NCBI GenBank assembly: GCA_037178975.1
Contig: JASJZH010000005.1
Location: forward strand, 4,464,001 to 4,528,000
Source: Oscheius tipulae
Lineage: Eukaryota > Nematoda > Chromadorea > Rhabditida > Rhabditidae
Direction: 5' to 3'
DNA: 64,000 nt
Shown here: one piece after another, positions 21,548 to 35,200 of the stretch
How positions within the stretch are numbered: position 1 is the stretch's first letter
Layout: every line of letters begins with the position of its first letter
Translations under genes and position numbers: made by a program
The notes under the pieces: generated by a model
What the model was told of the DNA's origin: nothing
Databases searched by the model: none
The model's input: only the letters and a program-made list of their open reading frames with translations

Positions 21548-23172
21548 AGAACATTTTCAACTTACTCATACGGCTAATGACTTGTGCGTAAATTCTACTC
21601 GATATGTTGATATTACAATACTCTCTTCAGTTGTTTCCAATATCATAGTCCTACTTATGTATGTGAGAGGTTTTATAATATACGCCAATCGTCACATCGT
21701 AATTTTAATTTGAACACTAAATAAATTTTAATTTGGTCTGCTATTTACTCTCAGCTGAATAGTCGTTCGGAGTGCTCGCCGTAGCGTGGGAAAAGACTTT
21801 TTGATCTTCAATTCCATTGCTTTGGCTCCCAGACCATTTGCTCGTCATCGCTCTCGTCTCCAAAAAGGTAAAGTCAGGTATTACCACTTTTCACAAAGTT
21901 CATTTCTACTGTCACACTGTCTTTTGGTTATCTTTCGCTCTTGCAATTCTACTTTCTCCAAAAAGGCAACATACTTTTGCAGTTATTTGGTTACCTTTCT
22001 TTTTTTTTTCTCTCACCTCGACTAAGGCCTGTGGTAGTCTCGAGTAACCTAGACCCGAATACTCTAAGCCTGAACTAGCCAAATCGGGTTTTGGATATCC
22101 AACGAAGTCAAGTCAGGTATTAGAGACTGGGGTGCCGTCGCAGCGAAATACCTCGAAAACTAATCAAGTGACGAAGAAACGATATGGGAGGTCTGAGAGA
22201 CAAGGCGAAATTCTAACAGGTCTCGACAGCTCGAGGTTGACGAGACTTGACGAGCCAAATTCGCTTTCAAACTTCAACGTGTGTGTGAACAAAATAAATG
22301 TCGATAGAAATCGAATAAAAGTCAGATCATTCAATCGGAGCTTCGAACCAGCAAGATTACGAGGCGATAGTACTGGGTTGACCTCGAGATAACCTGTGAT
22401 GACTCGACAGTCTCCTCTTTTTCGAATTTGCTCTTTTCTTCTCATCCGAGACTATAAATGTCTCTCGACGGGCTTCTTTCCACGTAATAAATATCAGTAA
22501 AATGGCAGTCGAATGGGGGCATATGTCATGGCAGAGATACATTCTGGGTTCTAACAAGAGAGCGAACTAAATAGAGAGATAGTTCGAAGAAGAAGGACAG
22601 AAACGGGTCGGTCGGACGCGGTTCGGCGTGCCAGTAAGTGCAACCAACCCCCTATTGATTGTGCACTTTTGAGAGAGACGGCCGCTTTTTCACCCACCCT
22701 CCGCCTTTTTTTCTCTGTCTCTCACGTTCACACTATATACGACATTCCCCGTGCTGGGGGACTGTGATATTTTGATATATGAAAGGAATGGGCAGTGATA
22801 GAGACAGACTTCTCACTTGAGGAGTGAAAAAATATCTCGTGATCTTGTCTTGTTTACTTTGCACTTTGGACTCGTCATCAATCGTCAACCTAATCCGAAT
22901 CCTTGTTTCTGTACAGAGGGAATGCATGCCCCGACAATGAATAACATCTCTCCCTCCGAAATAGGCGGTTTTTGGCAATTATTGGACTCCCTCCGCCCCG
23001 ATCTGATGGGCTTGTTTACGTAAACATTGCACTTTAAACAAGGACTGCTTCGTAAACAAGGACTGCTTCGCGGGCGGCCACCAGACAAAACATTTTGCAC
23101 TTGTGATCAGCTATTTTTTCTACCGAAAACAGCCACACACTCTCTCCCAGAACCTATATTCTTACGACAAAG
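21548..23172. other. Intergenic region between Elongin A-like and the DAF-12-type gene
   Basis: About 1.6 kb with no supported gene. It is AT-rich just after the Elongin A-like stop, consistent with a 3' UTR. Further right it has scattered short direct repeats, including a 17-bp repeat in tandem at 23036-23052 and 23054-23070. It likely contains the promoter of the long DAF-12-type transcript. Confidence 0.4.
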
Positions 23173-23214
23173 ATGGCTCTAGCCAGCCACAATCCTCGTG
23201 GAATCCACGACCAG
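23173..23214 (+). CDS. Candidate first exon of the DAF-12-type gene
   Basis: ATG at 23173 opens 14 codons (MALASHNPRGIHDQ) ending exactly at a GTAGGC donor, in phase 0. It lies at the upstream end of the scattered exon series. Nothing downstream before 34 kb on this strand offers another host gene. Confidence 0.4.
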
Positions 23215-26200
23215 GTAGGCTTGTGTTTTGATCGAGGGGGACTCTAGCGGGTTCTTTCATAATACTGCATGTTGTTAGGATATTTACGAGAAGAAGTGGC
23301 TAGAAACAAACGAATTCACGTTAATGTGGTGCTTTCAACCTTGACAACAGATACTCTTCCGATCAAGCTTTTGTTTACTTGTGTGGCAGCAGGCAAGTTG
23401 GCTACCTGATTATTGTCACTTTTGATTTGAGCATTAAGCTCTGGTAATACCTTTAGAGGGCTGCTTTAGATCTGTTCTTTCTGAGTACTGAGTCGAATAT
23501 CTCTGTTGCCAAGGACGAAAAGTTATTTTTGTCTTCAACTATTCCGGGATACACTAAATTTGGCTCGGATACGGTTGAGTCGACCGGAAAGCCTCTTGAA
23601 CTTTTACCTTTTGAGACAGGAGATATTTAGAAGTCTCATGTTCTCTTGATATCGACCACCCGAAGATCTTTTTCAGACAGATAGCAAACTTACGGTCTTT
23701 CCCTTCCAAAAGTTCCTATCCAGAACTGGTTTCCAAAGTTTGCTCAACCTTTTGAACCTACACTGCCTTTTTTGCCTCGCTCTATTCAGAAGTATCCCAA
23801 ATCACAAAGATCCAAAAGCATTGAAATGGCCAGTTGTTATTTTTCTTTGCTGCTTTGCCTTTCTGTCGAAACGACCTCTACCTGCGCCAGTTGTCCTTCA
23901 CAGCCCTTAGCAAAAAAAGTTTGCACTTGATAACACTAGTTGTCGAAAAGTGGCTGCCTTCGTGCAAAAGGTCCAAGTTGGAACTCTACTAAAAGTTCAG
24001 TCTCTGATTGTTTATTGAGATTGGAATGGGTAGAGTATACACATGGTTCGAAGATAGGCCGAAAGGTTCGAATCAACAGGAAGGGTGGTTCGGTTCGACT
24101 TGAGCAAACAGTGCCCGTTCCTTTCCCAGCCTTTTTCTCAGCAGAACGCTCTCTCCTCTTCGTCTCTGTTATCTGAAGTCGTTCTGCGACTGACAGTCGC
24201 TCTTTTATCGTCTCTTCTGGGCTTATTTGGTTCGCCTCTTCTGTGAGAGAGAGACTGCGTCACTGTCCACAATTCTTGCCGGTGCTCCCGCCCTCTCTAC
24301 CAAACAGTGGTCCCGTCACAATTCCAAGACAACTTTCGGGCCTGCCCATCTGCCCTTCCCCACAACAAAAACGGGGCGCACCTGGTCTCCGCCGCCGCGC
24401 CTCGCATTCCCTGAGAAAAACGCCATCGACGCCTTCTGATCGTGGCTAGCCCATCGATCCGGTCGACAATGTTCCCCGGCTCACCTTCAAATGAGCCCTC
24501 GGCCTTCAGTCCGGCTATTCCTGGAGCTAAAAGGGCTCTCATGGCTTCTTCTCCTGTCTATAGTGCCCAGATGCCGACATCTCCGACTGGCTACGGAACT
24601 CTTCTTGGCTCTCCCATATTCTTTTCTGCGTTGACCAACTACGATTCGACTATTATGATGACCCCTCAGAGCCAACAATTTCTGCAGGTGGGTTCTCGAA
24701 CAAACAATTTTTATCTGTCTCTTTCACCCTGAAACTTCTCTTATCTACCCACCTCATGTGCTCTTTCGAAAGTACACGAATACTCATTTTGTATTTCTCA
24801 CTTTGTAGCCAGTCCAGTGTGTACTTTGAGACTGGGCGAAGACGAGAAAAAGAGTCACGAGAATGGGACGCGGCAGAAATTGGCTCGAATTGTGAACAAT
24901 CGCGATAATTGAGAGATGGTTTTTGAGAAGGGAACGGTGGCCAGATGGCAGTAGTTTTGATTGTCGGGGACAGAATAACACTTGTACCGTACTCTTTTTG
25001 GAATTTTGAAAATCGACGTCAGTCTTCTGAGTCGGCGATCGCTTTCGTTCAATGGTTCCTTTATCATGAAAGTGCAAGGAACCGTCATCTGCTCGAACTG
25101 TAGGCATTTCTTGGCAAAAGGAGAGATATTTGTCTCACACCTCGTGGGTTTATAAGTAGTGTTTGTGTTGTCCTCACAGGTCGATACGCGGCTATTACTT
25201 TTTCCCAGGGATGAACCAATTATCCACCACGTGCGTGATTTTATACTGACCAGACCTCCCATGTCTGGCTTCTATTCTGAAGAATTCGAGGATCTCTTGG
25301 CTTTTTGTCACGACGACGCTTGCGAGGGATGCACATCGGTGAGCCAGTTTTATAATGAAGAGAGCAGTAAATGTAGCGAGACTCCAGATGTCCCATTCTC
25401 TTTTTCCCACTGGAAAATTTTGTGCCCACGTTCCCAGGTGCATGAATAGGCGGATCCGATTCATCTCTTGGACGGGATCTCGTGTCCGAGACAAAGAATC
25501 TCGAGCACAAAAGAGAACCGGACTGTCTGGGTTCAGAGTTGTCCTTTTCCCATAACTTGATCGGGCATATACCGTAAAACCTCTATTAGAAGCGCATGCG
25601 CTTCTATTTTTCAATCACCTCGTTTGAGTGCGCTTATAATAGAGGGTGTGCTTCTAATAGAGGGTGCGCTTCAATTTTTCGATGAGTTATTTTATAACCA
25701 AGTCGAGGCAACAAACCATCGACAACAGCAAAAATCTTCTGCTTTGCTTTTGCGAGAAGACATTTTGCGTCTGAAGTTAAAACAATAGCAATACAAATGA
25801 AATACAATCGAGTAAAAAGGGAGATAGAAAACAACAAACGTGAGAAGAAACAAAGGAAATGATAACAATTTGAGGCAAAAACCGCTGAAATTTCATTATT
25901 GTTCCAAGTGCGCTTCTATTAGAGGGTGGGCTTCTAATTTTCAATCGCCCTATTTGGGTGCGCTTATATTGGAGGGGTGCTTATAATAGAGGGGTGCTTC
26001 TAATAGAGGTTTTACGGTATATTCAACTACGTTGTTGCAAAACGGGACCGAGTCACCAGTGTTCGAAGAACAAAGGGATTGAGGGAATGAGAGTGTTGTG
26101 ATCCCTAGATGAACACCTTTCTTCATTCTTCTAAAGACTATAAAATGGTGCCGACTTTTAGGTGATTGGTTCACGTCAGCTTGACATCTCTGCTGCCGCT

Positions 26201-29200
26201 CTTTAGTTTCTACCAAGAGAGGTTTCGTTTCCATATCCTGTTTGTTGGTGGAAACAGATCGAGAGATAAGAGACTTTCCATTCTGTGCGTATCTTATTTC
26301 TTCTTGGTACATGCAACAGCAATTAGTTACTCTAAAGGTTGAAACAATGTTTCCAGCTGGAAGTTACTGTAATTATTTATACTTTTAGTTTGTAGTAGCA
26401 GTAATTACTTCCTAAAATTTGTAACTTGAAGTTTTAAAAAGTAACAACAAAAAGTGCTGCCTGTATTCCTAATTGTTTAAAAGAAGTTTTGTAAACTAAA
26501 GCAACAGTGGGTCCAGAGAGTGACCGATAGCCGTTCTCTATTCATCTGATTCTACATTTTCCATTTCAGCTATCTGTCCCACTATAATAGTTGTAGCCTT
26601 TTCGGAAGGTCCACGGTGGACAGAGTTCCCAATTTTCTGTAAACGATTTGTTTACCAGAGTTTCTGTTTCTTCCTGAATCTTTTTGTCAGTTCCAACAAT
26701 CTTTTGACAAAATGTATACTCCCCTCTGAACCGCTCCACTAGTTCCTCTGAACACCTTTTTCCCATTTGAATCACCTGTTTTTGACTTGCCAGTAATTGA
26801 ATGCAAACAAGGTCTTTCTTCCTCTTTTCTTGCTCAAGAATCAGTGCTCAAAAGAGCCATCTTCTTTTTTTCTGCCCATTCTGTTCCACTTATCCCATCC
26901 GCGCCAACGGATAGCTCTACTCTTTTTTCCTCATCTAATCTCTCCATCCTTCTTTTGAATATAGGCGATTCGCAACATAGACCTTTCGAAGCGCAATCTA
27001 ACCCCGTCTCGATAATGATCTCGTCTTTCTAATAAGACGTCAATCGTCAGTGTATCCTCTCCAAAAATGCACTAAAAATGGCTGGTTTTTTCATACAAGT
27101 ACATTATGAAAATCTTAGTATTTTTTCACGAAGACCGTCTCTCTAACATCATCCACATTCCTATTTCACCTCGAGTCTCCCCTTTAACTCTCCAAACAAC
27201 CCTCATAAATATTTTTATGTTTTACGTCATCTTCGTCTTTCCCCCCCTGAAACGAACACTTTTTCCGAGAAACGTCCCTTCCTGTTCTGGAATGGCAAGA
27301 GATTGCTTTGGGATTATCGCGCCTGCTCTGACGGTCCGATTATTTTGCTATTAACGACTTTGAAGTTCTATAAGTTTATCCACTTCCCTAGATCTTCCGG
27401 ATTTACTCGTTTCCGTTGTAAAACTCCCGTAACTATGTTTCGTGTTCTGTTCGACCAACTTCTGATCTTTTGGAGTAAGGTTCCTCATCCGTCACTCGCG
27501 CGAGTAGTCTAGTAATATGCCTCTGCTATTTTATCAATCCCTCAATTTTTAGACGTTTTCGAGGAAATCTCGAAGCTCCCGTATATCCTGGGTCTTCGTC
27601 CCTCGATGCCATTTTTGTTAGTTGTTTATCCCATGCGCTGTAACGGGGCTCGACCAGAGGTCGTCGTGCCGCTGCGAACGGCGGAACGCCAGTCAGCCAG
27701 GCACGGCCAGGCACCGCCTCCTCATGCTGCTCCGCCTTTTACATATATCGCAAGACTCATTCTGCGGCTAATACAATGAAAATGAATATATTTGGAAGGT
27801 AGCTGGACAGAAAAAGGTTATGAAGACGATTTGGTTCAGTTATATTTGGACTGGACAGCTATTAATAGTCCAGAAGATCCCGTGTCTCGAGGCCACGCCT
27901 CTTTCTTTCGGCTCCGAACCAAGGATCACGGAAATTTCTCCGATCCTGGTCTCTCCGACACCTGACCATCGTTCTTCAGCTGATGAATGACCCTCGCGCT
28001 AGGCAGTAAATTCCAGAGAAAGGCTCTTTGTGGTTCCAATCAACCCTTGCCCCCTTCTCCTCAAACTGAACGCTTGTTACCTGTTTCGAACGATCCTCAT
28101 TGAGTATGCATGTTGCGCGGCAATTCATTTAATCGCCAGTTTTTCCCCACGTCGAATGACCGGAACGTTCGCTTGTTTGCCCGGACTCTCCCCCTAGGTC
28201 ATCTCCCCTTCAGCACCTGTCTCCGGATGGCTCCAAGAGTCCTATTCAACTTGGTCTCTCTCTGTTTATACTGCGGTTTGTGGCGCGGTCGTCTGCTCTT
28301 TTTCAGCGAGCGGCCGTTCCATTTTTTTTCCGCTCCCCCGTCCGCGCAAATTCTCTCTCGTCTGTCATTCTCACTCTCTGGCAGTGAAACACAGAGGAAA
28401 CCTTTCGAAACTGGGTCACAAGTCTTTTCGGTAATCTCAGGGTCATTTCCAAATGAAATTTATAAAAACTTCTTTTCTCTGGAACATGGGCTCAGCTATC
28501 TTATCAGCTCGAACGACAAGAGCCGTTGGGACAAAAAGGAGAGATTGAGGAAGAAATTTCAGGTCGGGGGAGGTTGTAGTTTGCGCCGAAGCAGCTGTTT
28601 ATTTTGCGTGTCGAAAGGCGCCCGTTCTTCTTTTTGTTGGCTCTCTCCAAAGCTTTTTTTTTCTGGCGGTTCTCCCGACTGAAAAAGAAAACTGTCCTCG
28701 TCACTAGGCTTTCTTGAACAGCTTTCACATTATTTTCTTATCCCTATCCACACTATCCTATCCCCTTCGAACCTTGGTCAATTTCATAAGAGTTCCCCAT
28801 TTTGTTCAGTCAGTAATGTATTTTCAGCTGCTGGTCAGTCCGGCCTGGTCTGCTGCTCTGCAGCTGACCGAGACATCTCCAGTAATGGCACCGACTAGTA
28901 GAGCAGATCTGACTTCTTCGACCAAGGTTGGTTCCAAGGGTTTTGGGTACGAAGCACGAAGAGGACGGGACGAGATAGGTTATCGCAACTGCTGAAGTGT
29001 TCAGAACACTCGCACTCGATAACCGATACCTTCCCAGTCAGTTCTCTTGTGTTCTTCTCAAGGACATGCTGCTAGTTGCAACTTCGGTCATTGTACGAGC
29101 TTTTTTACTTGTCTTAGCATTCCTTTTACAGAAGACCATTCAACATAAGAAGCACGCGAAGGCGAAGAGATGCCACACTCCGCCTGCATCTCTGAGCGAC

Positions 29201-32200
29201 GACGAAGATGTGAGTTAGCTTTTTTTGGAAACGGGAGAAAGTAGGCGACTACCTGTATGAGAGAGTAAAGTGCACAAGGCCGTTCGCCACTCGCTCTTCA
29301 CCAATTTCAGTTTCGCGTCTTTGATTGCTTGTGAAAAGAGGCTAGCATAGACCTCCGTCTATGAAAAAAGACTGGGCGATAAGAGAACGGGACAAAAAAA
29401 ATTGACATGTCAAGATTAGAACTGAGGGAAGCTGATAAAACTAACAATATCTGAACAGGAAGAGAGGAAAGAAAAGGAAAGAAGGGTAATTGACTCGACC
29501 TTGGAGATGAGAACAGTTCGAGTTGACTATGCGGCTCGCGGGTTCGTTCTTCCGTTCGTCCCCTCAAGGCCGTTCTGTGTCCACCTTTCGCTCTTTCTTC
29601 TATATAAAACTGAACTGCCAGGCGTCCTGATCATCCGCCTCATCATGTCTTTGGATATGCTTCTAAAGGCCCTCCTGGTAGGTCCCCCATCTCTCTTGCT
29701 TTGCCGTGGATTAGGCTGAACAACAGACTTGCTTGTTTACCGTTCCTCCTTCTAGAAGTATCGCGCTGATTAATTTCGAAAAGATATCTGCAACAGCATC
29801 TTTCACGTAAAAGCGACCACTGGGAAAGTGCACAAAAACGTGGGAACTCCGCTCGGAGAAGCAAAAAACGTATGTCCTTTGGGTCCCCGACGGGGAACAC
29901 CCTCCGGTTACAAGGTCAGCTGAGTGCAGATTTTTCCCTGGGATTAGTACGGATTGTTTCTCCTTAGAACACTTTCACATCAGGGATTTGATCAGCCTTC
30001 TCATAATCTAATGATTGAATAATTGTTACCTTACGGTCAGCACCTCAGTTCTTTCGACCCCTGCAAGGTTTCCGACCTTGTCATGGACAAGTTGCCGTTC
30101 GAAGACTGCGCTTTTGGAGGAGGAGACCTGTTCTGTCCACGTTTGGTCTCCCTTCCACTGACTTATCCTCATGATTTGCATTCGTAATTTCTGGGAACTG
30201 ATCCTTTTGTATTCTGCACTTGATGGCCTTTACAGCCTCTCCAATTATCAACTCGTACTTTGGGATCTAGCCTGGAGGCTTAATCACGATATCTATTTCG
30301 AGAGAGAGACGACAATAAGGGGATTGTGAGCCGGCCCAGCAGGGTTCCTGTGTTCGGGTTCGGTTGTAAAGGGAGGAGAGAGAGGACAGTTGGCGAACTT
30401 TATCGTGAGCATGGACGTTTTTCCGTTCCTTGTTCTATAATATGTCGAGGAGTCATATAATAGCCAGTGTCCTCTTTATTGTGTTCGCTCTGAACTTTTG
30501 TTTTGTCTTATCTTTTCGAAACGATTGATCTCGCTCTAACTATTGGTTTTCTAGATTTGTTTATCCCCGCTCTCCCACCATATTCCCTCTTTTTGAGGAT
30601 AAACTCTATTGTTGGTCCACATCTCTTTTCCTGGCAATAACAAAAACACACGGCCGGCTGTCTCTCTCCCTTATCAAACAGAAGACTCACCCTTCTGGAG
30701 GTGTTCGAGCTCGATGATTGGCCGACAGCCCCTTGTCTCGTCTCTCTGCGTCTCCTTCGTTATTGCACTTTGGTAGGGCTGTCCCCATCTGCGGTACACC
30801 TCTGGAGTCTTACTCTCTCTCTATTAGTGGATTTCCACCAGACGATGCCGTACGGCGTCTTCCAACCCCCGAACATGCTATATCATGATGTCTACCACGG
30901 CTCTATTTACGTGAGTCTCACATTTCATCCCGGCTGCAAGATTTCTCTCGAAATATGTAAACAATCTTCTTTTTTTCCTCGAATCCAGGGACCAAATAGT
31001 TTCCATATTTTAGTTTTCTAGGAAAACCTCCATGAAAAGTGGAAGTTTTTTGGATGACAAGTCGCACTCTTAGGCTGGACGGGAACAGGTTTTTAGACGG
31101 AGGAAGCGAATGATAATGTCGGTGTTCGGACAAGGAGAGAACACCCAGATAAGTCTTTCAGCCTAGAAGAGAGCCAAGGGATACGGAGGGGAAAAGATGA
31201 GGTTGAGAAGAATGTAAGAAGTTTTTTGATTTCTACGATAATGCTAAGAATAGCCAGACGTTGTGATAAAGTGGTCCGTTCCGAATTTCGAACGACCTTG
31301 AAAAATCAAGGACGGGCAGCGATAAAAACTATTGGGATCTTACGCCCTAAATCTTTATACTCCAAGCGATGGATCGTAAGCTTTTGACGTAAGATTATGG
31401 AAGTGTATCTTTATGAGACTGTCTGAAGGTTAATGACATCGCTAATTATAAATGTTCCGGATGACTCTGAGAAGTTAAGAAAACATCTTCTTACGAAAGT
31501 GAAAAAGTAGGAGAGACTTGAGTGTGTGCCTGCTGGCACTTCTTGTTGTTGTCGTGGCTCGGCTTCTCGGCGCTTGTTTGCCATTCGTCCCTCTGACGGC
31601 GTGCCAAGCCGCAAAACACACTATACTACTTCGAAAATACTGAGGAATGAATCGAACAGCTGTTTTAACTGTTGAAAGAGTGGATCACCTGTTTCCCTTG
31701 TGGTACTCTCCAATGTTTTCACACTGCTTAATCGATTCTCGAGAGAGAATACTGTAATGTTTACTCTCATACTACTCTTCTGATTATGTCTAGATAGTCC
31801 CTCTGACCTACCGTAGTCCTCCCGGAGCTCCAGGTGTCGAAGAAGTCCCTCTATTCCTTTAGCGAGTGTTGTCGTCGATGCCAGTCGCACGTGTCGTGGT
31901 CCCCTTCTGCGCCTCCTCCTCCGCCCTGCTCCATAGTTGTTTTTCACTTCCAGCCCTACTCGTTGTTGCCGTCGTGTCCTCAGCACTGTTTTCGCCTCTC
32001 GCCCCTTCCATGCTTCTGCAACAAATAGTACTATACTCTTTTGTCCTCGCCAAGTTTTGCAAGTCCTTTTGCACTGAAACTGTACTGTTTCCATTATTTT
32101 CTACCTATCGACTCCTAGTGTAACTGACACTTTGTCGGACACCTTTTTGAATGGGTTATTCCACCTGCACTGTGTCTGTTTTGGACGAGTGTCAATTGTC

Positions 32201-35200
32201 TCTGTTCCAGTTCTTTGTCTCAAGTCCTATTGGGTTCTGTGTGCAAATTATTCAACAGCTGGCAGTGTGAAAAAGTGAACTAAAAAAGAGAATTTATAGG
32301 ATTCAGATGACATCAATTTCGTTCAAGATAATAGCCACAAAACAGAATAGCAATTGGTACCGCGAATGGGTACATGAATACTCTTAGCTCTGCCCATTAC
32401 TACCCTAAGTGAGTTCTAGCACTAACCTTCTAAACCCTATCTAGCCACAGTATTGCTATCTATTGATGAACACTCTGTCCCAGCCTCCAACCTTATACAA
32501 GCACTGACTCATTGGCTAGTTCACACTCAAAGTATCTCACTCAACAATCCTTAGTCCTTTCTCGACCAAAAATATTTTGACTGTCGAGAGTAACTTCCTG
32601 GCTGCACTCTGTTCTCTCTTCCTTGGCCCTAGTTGTTTTTCCTAGTCCGTTCCCTATTTGTTGCCATGTCGATCTTGTTTTTCACTCTTGCCCAGTGTGT
32701 AAGCCTTCTGACGCGAGAGTGTGGGGATACCGTAGTCCTCAACGCGCCCAAAATCTACTCTAAGGGTCCAATAGCGTGTCCGCCTCGCGACCTTTCTTGA
32801 CCCACTAATTCGATATTTACCATATACTGGATTCGGTACTTTGTATTGTTGTTTCTCTCTATAAGTTGTTATTATGAACAGTTCCTGGTTGTTACTCACA
32901 CTATCCGCATTATACGAAAACAAGCTGCACAGCTGTTATGACACTTTACTCCAGCCTAATTGCATTCTCGCTACATGGAACTGTTCTGAGTCAAAGCCTT
33001 TTGGCATATAGTACATTTCCAGATGGCCACGTAGTGTTTTCGCTCTCTGCCACTCGAATCGCATAGTTGTTTTCCGCCTGAAAGCCGGAATTACACGCCT
33101 CTACCCTCTCTCTTTCTGCAAAAAGACCATCTACCGTAATCAGAGGGACTATCAGATAGTTCTTGAGTCAACAGAGTCTTCAGACCAACGAGTAATATGC
33201 CCTCGATGTTAAAGTGGATGTGTCGATCTCAAGTTTTTCAGCCCGGCCGTTCGCAGCCCTACTTTTTCAGTTCGCGAGGTCGTCCACCCGGCCCTGAACG
33301 CCCCCCGAGTTGACCTAGCGCGTTCCTTTTTAGTAGGACATCTTAACTATATATGTCGAGCCTTTTTCAAGGCTGTTCAGTCTTCGATCGCGGTGTTCCA
33401 AGGTCGCAACACCTTTTTTTTCTGCTTCCTCCTTTGAAGTTGTTGATCGGGACACGATTAGGACGTCAAATGTCGGAGTAGCAAACTGCTAAAAGTCTCA
33501 AAACAACTGTCTCTTGTCAACAAACTCTTTCTCTTTCTCTTCCTCTTCCTTCATAAATAGTATTCATAGGTTCGATGGAATTGTGACCTCGATTCCCTGT
33601 ATATACTATGGTGGACGTAAACAGTCTCTTTAATTCTCAGAACTACCTCAACTGGAGCATGATTAATAAGTTTTATTCGAAGGTAAGCGTCGGGAACAAA
33701 AAGAGCCAAATGTGTAGAGCTGACAAAGGTCGGAAGGGGGCAAAAAGATGCGTGGTGTAGTCTCGACCCCGAGTTCTTGTGATTGATTTCTTCTTCTTCT
33801 TTCTTTGTGGTCGACAATCGGAGCAACACATTCATTCCCCGTCTTCGCTCTCGGCCACATTGAATCGGTCCCGCCCCTCTGATCCCAAACAGTTCCTTTC
33901 CCCGAAAAATGCACCTCTCAGCCAGCTTCTGGAGTCAATCCTGTCATCGGCCTACAGGATTCGCTATGCGTACGGTGTGTTAGTAAATATAGGAGTACAT
34001 GAGATTCAGATTTAAGACCTCGAATAATCAAACGTTTTCAGCCACAAATGAGCACTCCAGACGATCCAGTCATCCATTCTCCGCCATCTCTGGGCGGTCA
34101 ACTGATCGGCGGAGCCATCCCGAAGCTCGAGGAAGGGATGAACTGTACCTCTCCTGAAGCAGCCGGGATGGATGCCAATGGTGACAGTGAGGCTCGAAGA
34201 CGACAAAAGACCTGTCGCGTCTGTGGCGATCATGCTACCGGATACAACTTTAATGTTTGTTGGATCTTCTCCCAAAGATATAACTCAACTTTAGGTGATC
34301 ACTTGTGAGAGTTGTAAAGCATTCTTCCGTCGGAATGCTCTCCGTCCCAAAGAGTTCAAATGCCCATATTCTGAAGACTGCGAGATCAATGCTGTTAGTC
34401 GTCGTTTCTGTCAGAAATGCCGTCTCCGAAAGTGTTTCAATGTGAGTCCATTTTTGAAGCATGAAGCAGGCTGACAAACAGTAAGAGTCACTCGCATAAT
34501 CATTAGACTACGTCTTCAAAACAATGGTTTTTCTGTAGAAAAGATGACTTTTGGTTCCTCTTATTCGCAATTTTCCAGGTCGGTATGAAGAAGGAATGGA
34601 TTCTTTCGGAAGACCAGTTAAAGTAAGTAACTACCAGAAATCACGAAGAACAACCCAATTTACAGACGAAGGAAGAACTCGCGACTGAACAATATGCAGA
34701 GTCAGAACCGCCAGAAACAGCAGGTACAAAGCTTTCTTTCGGGTACAAAACGATGACTAGTCGGCAATGGGTTTGCCAAAAAATGATGCAAGGATGGTGA
34801 ATGGGAGAGTCGATAAAACAATTGGCTCAGTCGCACCAAAGCAAATTCTCGTGGCGCTTGATCAGAGTCATCATCGTGAATTCTTGCAGGATGTCATCCG
34901 ACAGGCCAACATGAAAATGTCCGGTCCTCTGTCTATCAATCCAATGGAATCACAGATGGCTGGACTCAGTCAGCGTCAGATGCCATCTTTGGTCAGTCCC
35001 ACAGCTGGGGTAAGCCAGTTTTTCACCAAGAAACAAAGAGCTTTCAGTACTCAATGATGAGTCCATCTGGCTCGGTGGCTTCTTCGGCTGATTCTCCGCC
35101 AAATCGACATTTCGGTTTGATGGCTGGATCCCAACGAAGTCCTGAGTCGTACCAACCAAACATTCTGAACATGAGAGGAGATGTTGGAGCTCGGTCGCCA

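Noticed and set aside
23036..23070. Tandem 17-bp repeat as a possible array
   Set aside because: Only two units are present; no array, CRISPR-like spacing or satellite.
24050..24085. tRNA-like B box (GGTTCGAATC)
   Set aside because: No A box, cloverleaf or acceptor stem could be formed around it.
28110..28682. Long plus-strand open frame of 190 codons
   Set aside because: Low-complexity Phe/Ser/Arg reading with no motif, no acceptor/donor context and no phase fit with neighbouring exons.
31621..32094. Minus-strand open frame of 157 codons rich in arginine
   Set aside because: The arginine run is the complement of a C-rich tract; no family motif and no splice context.
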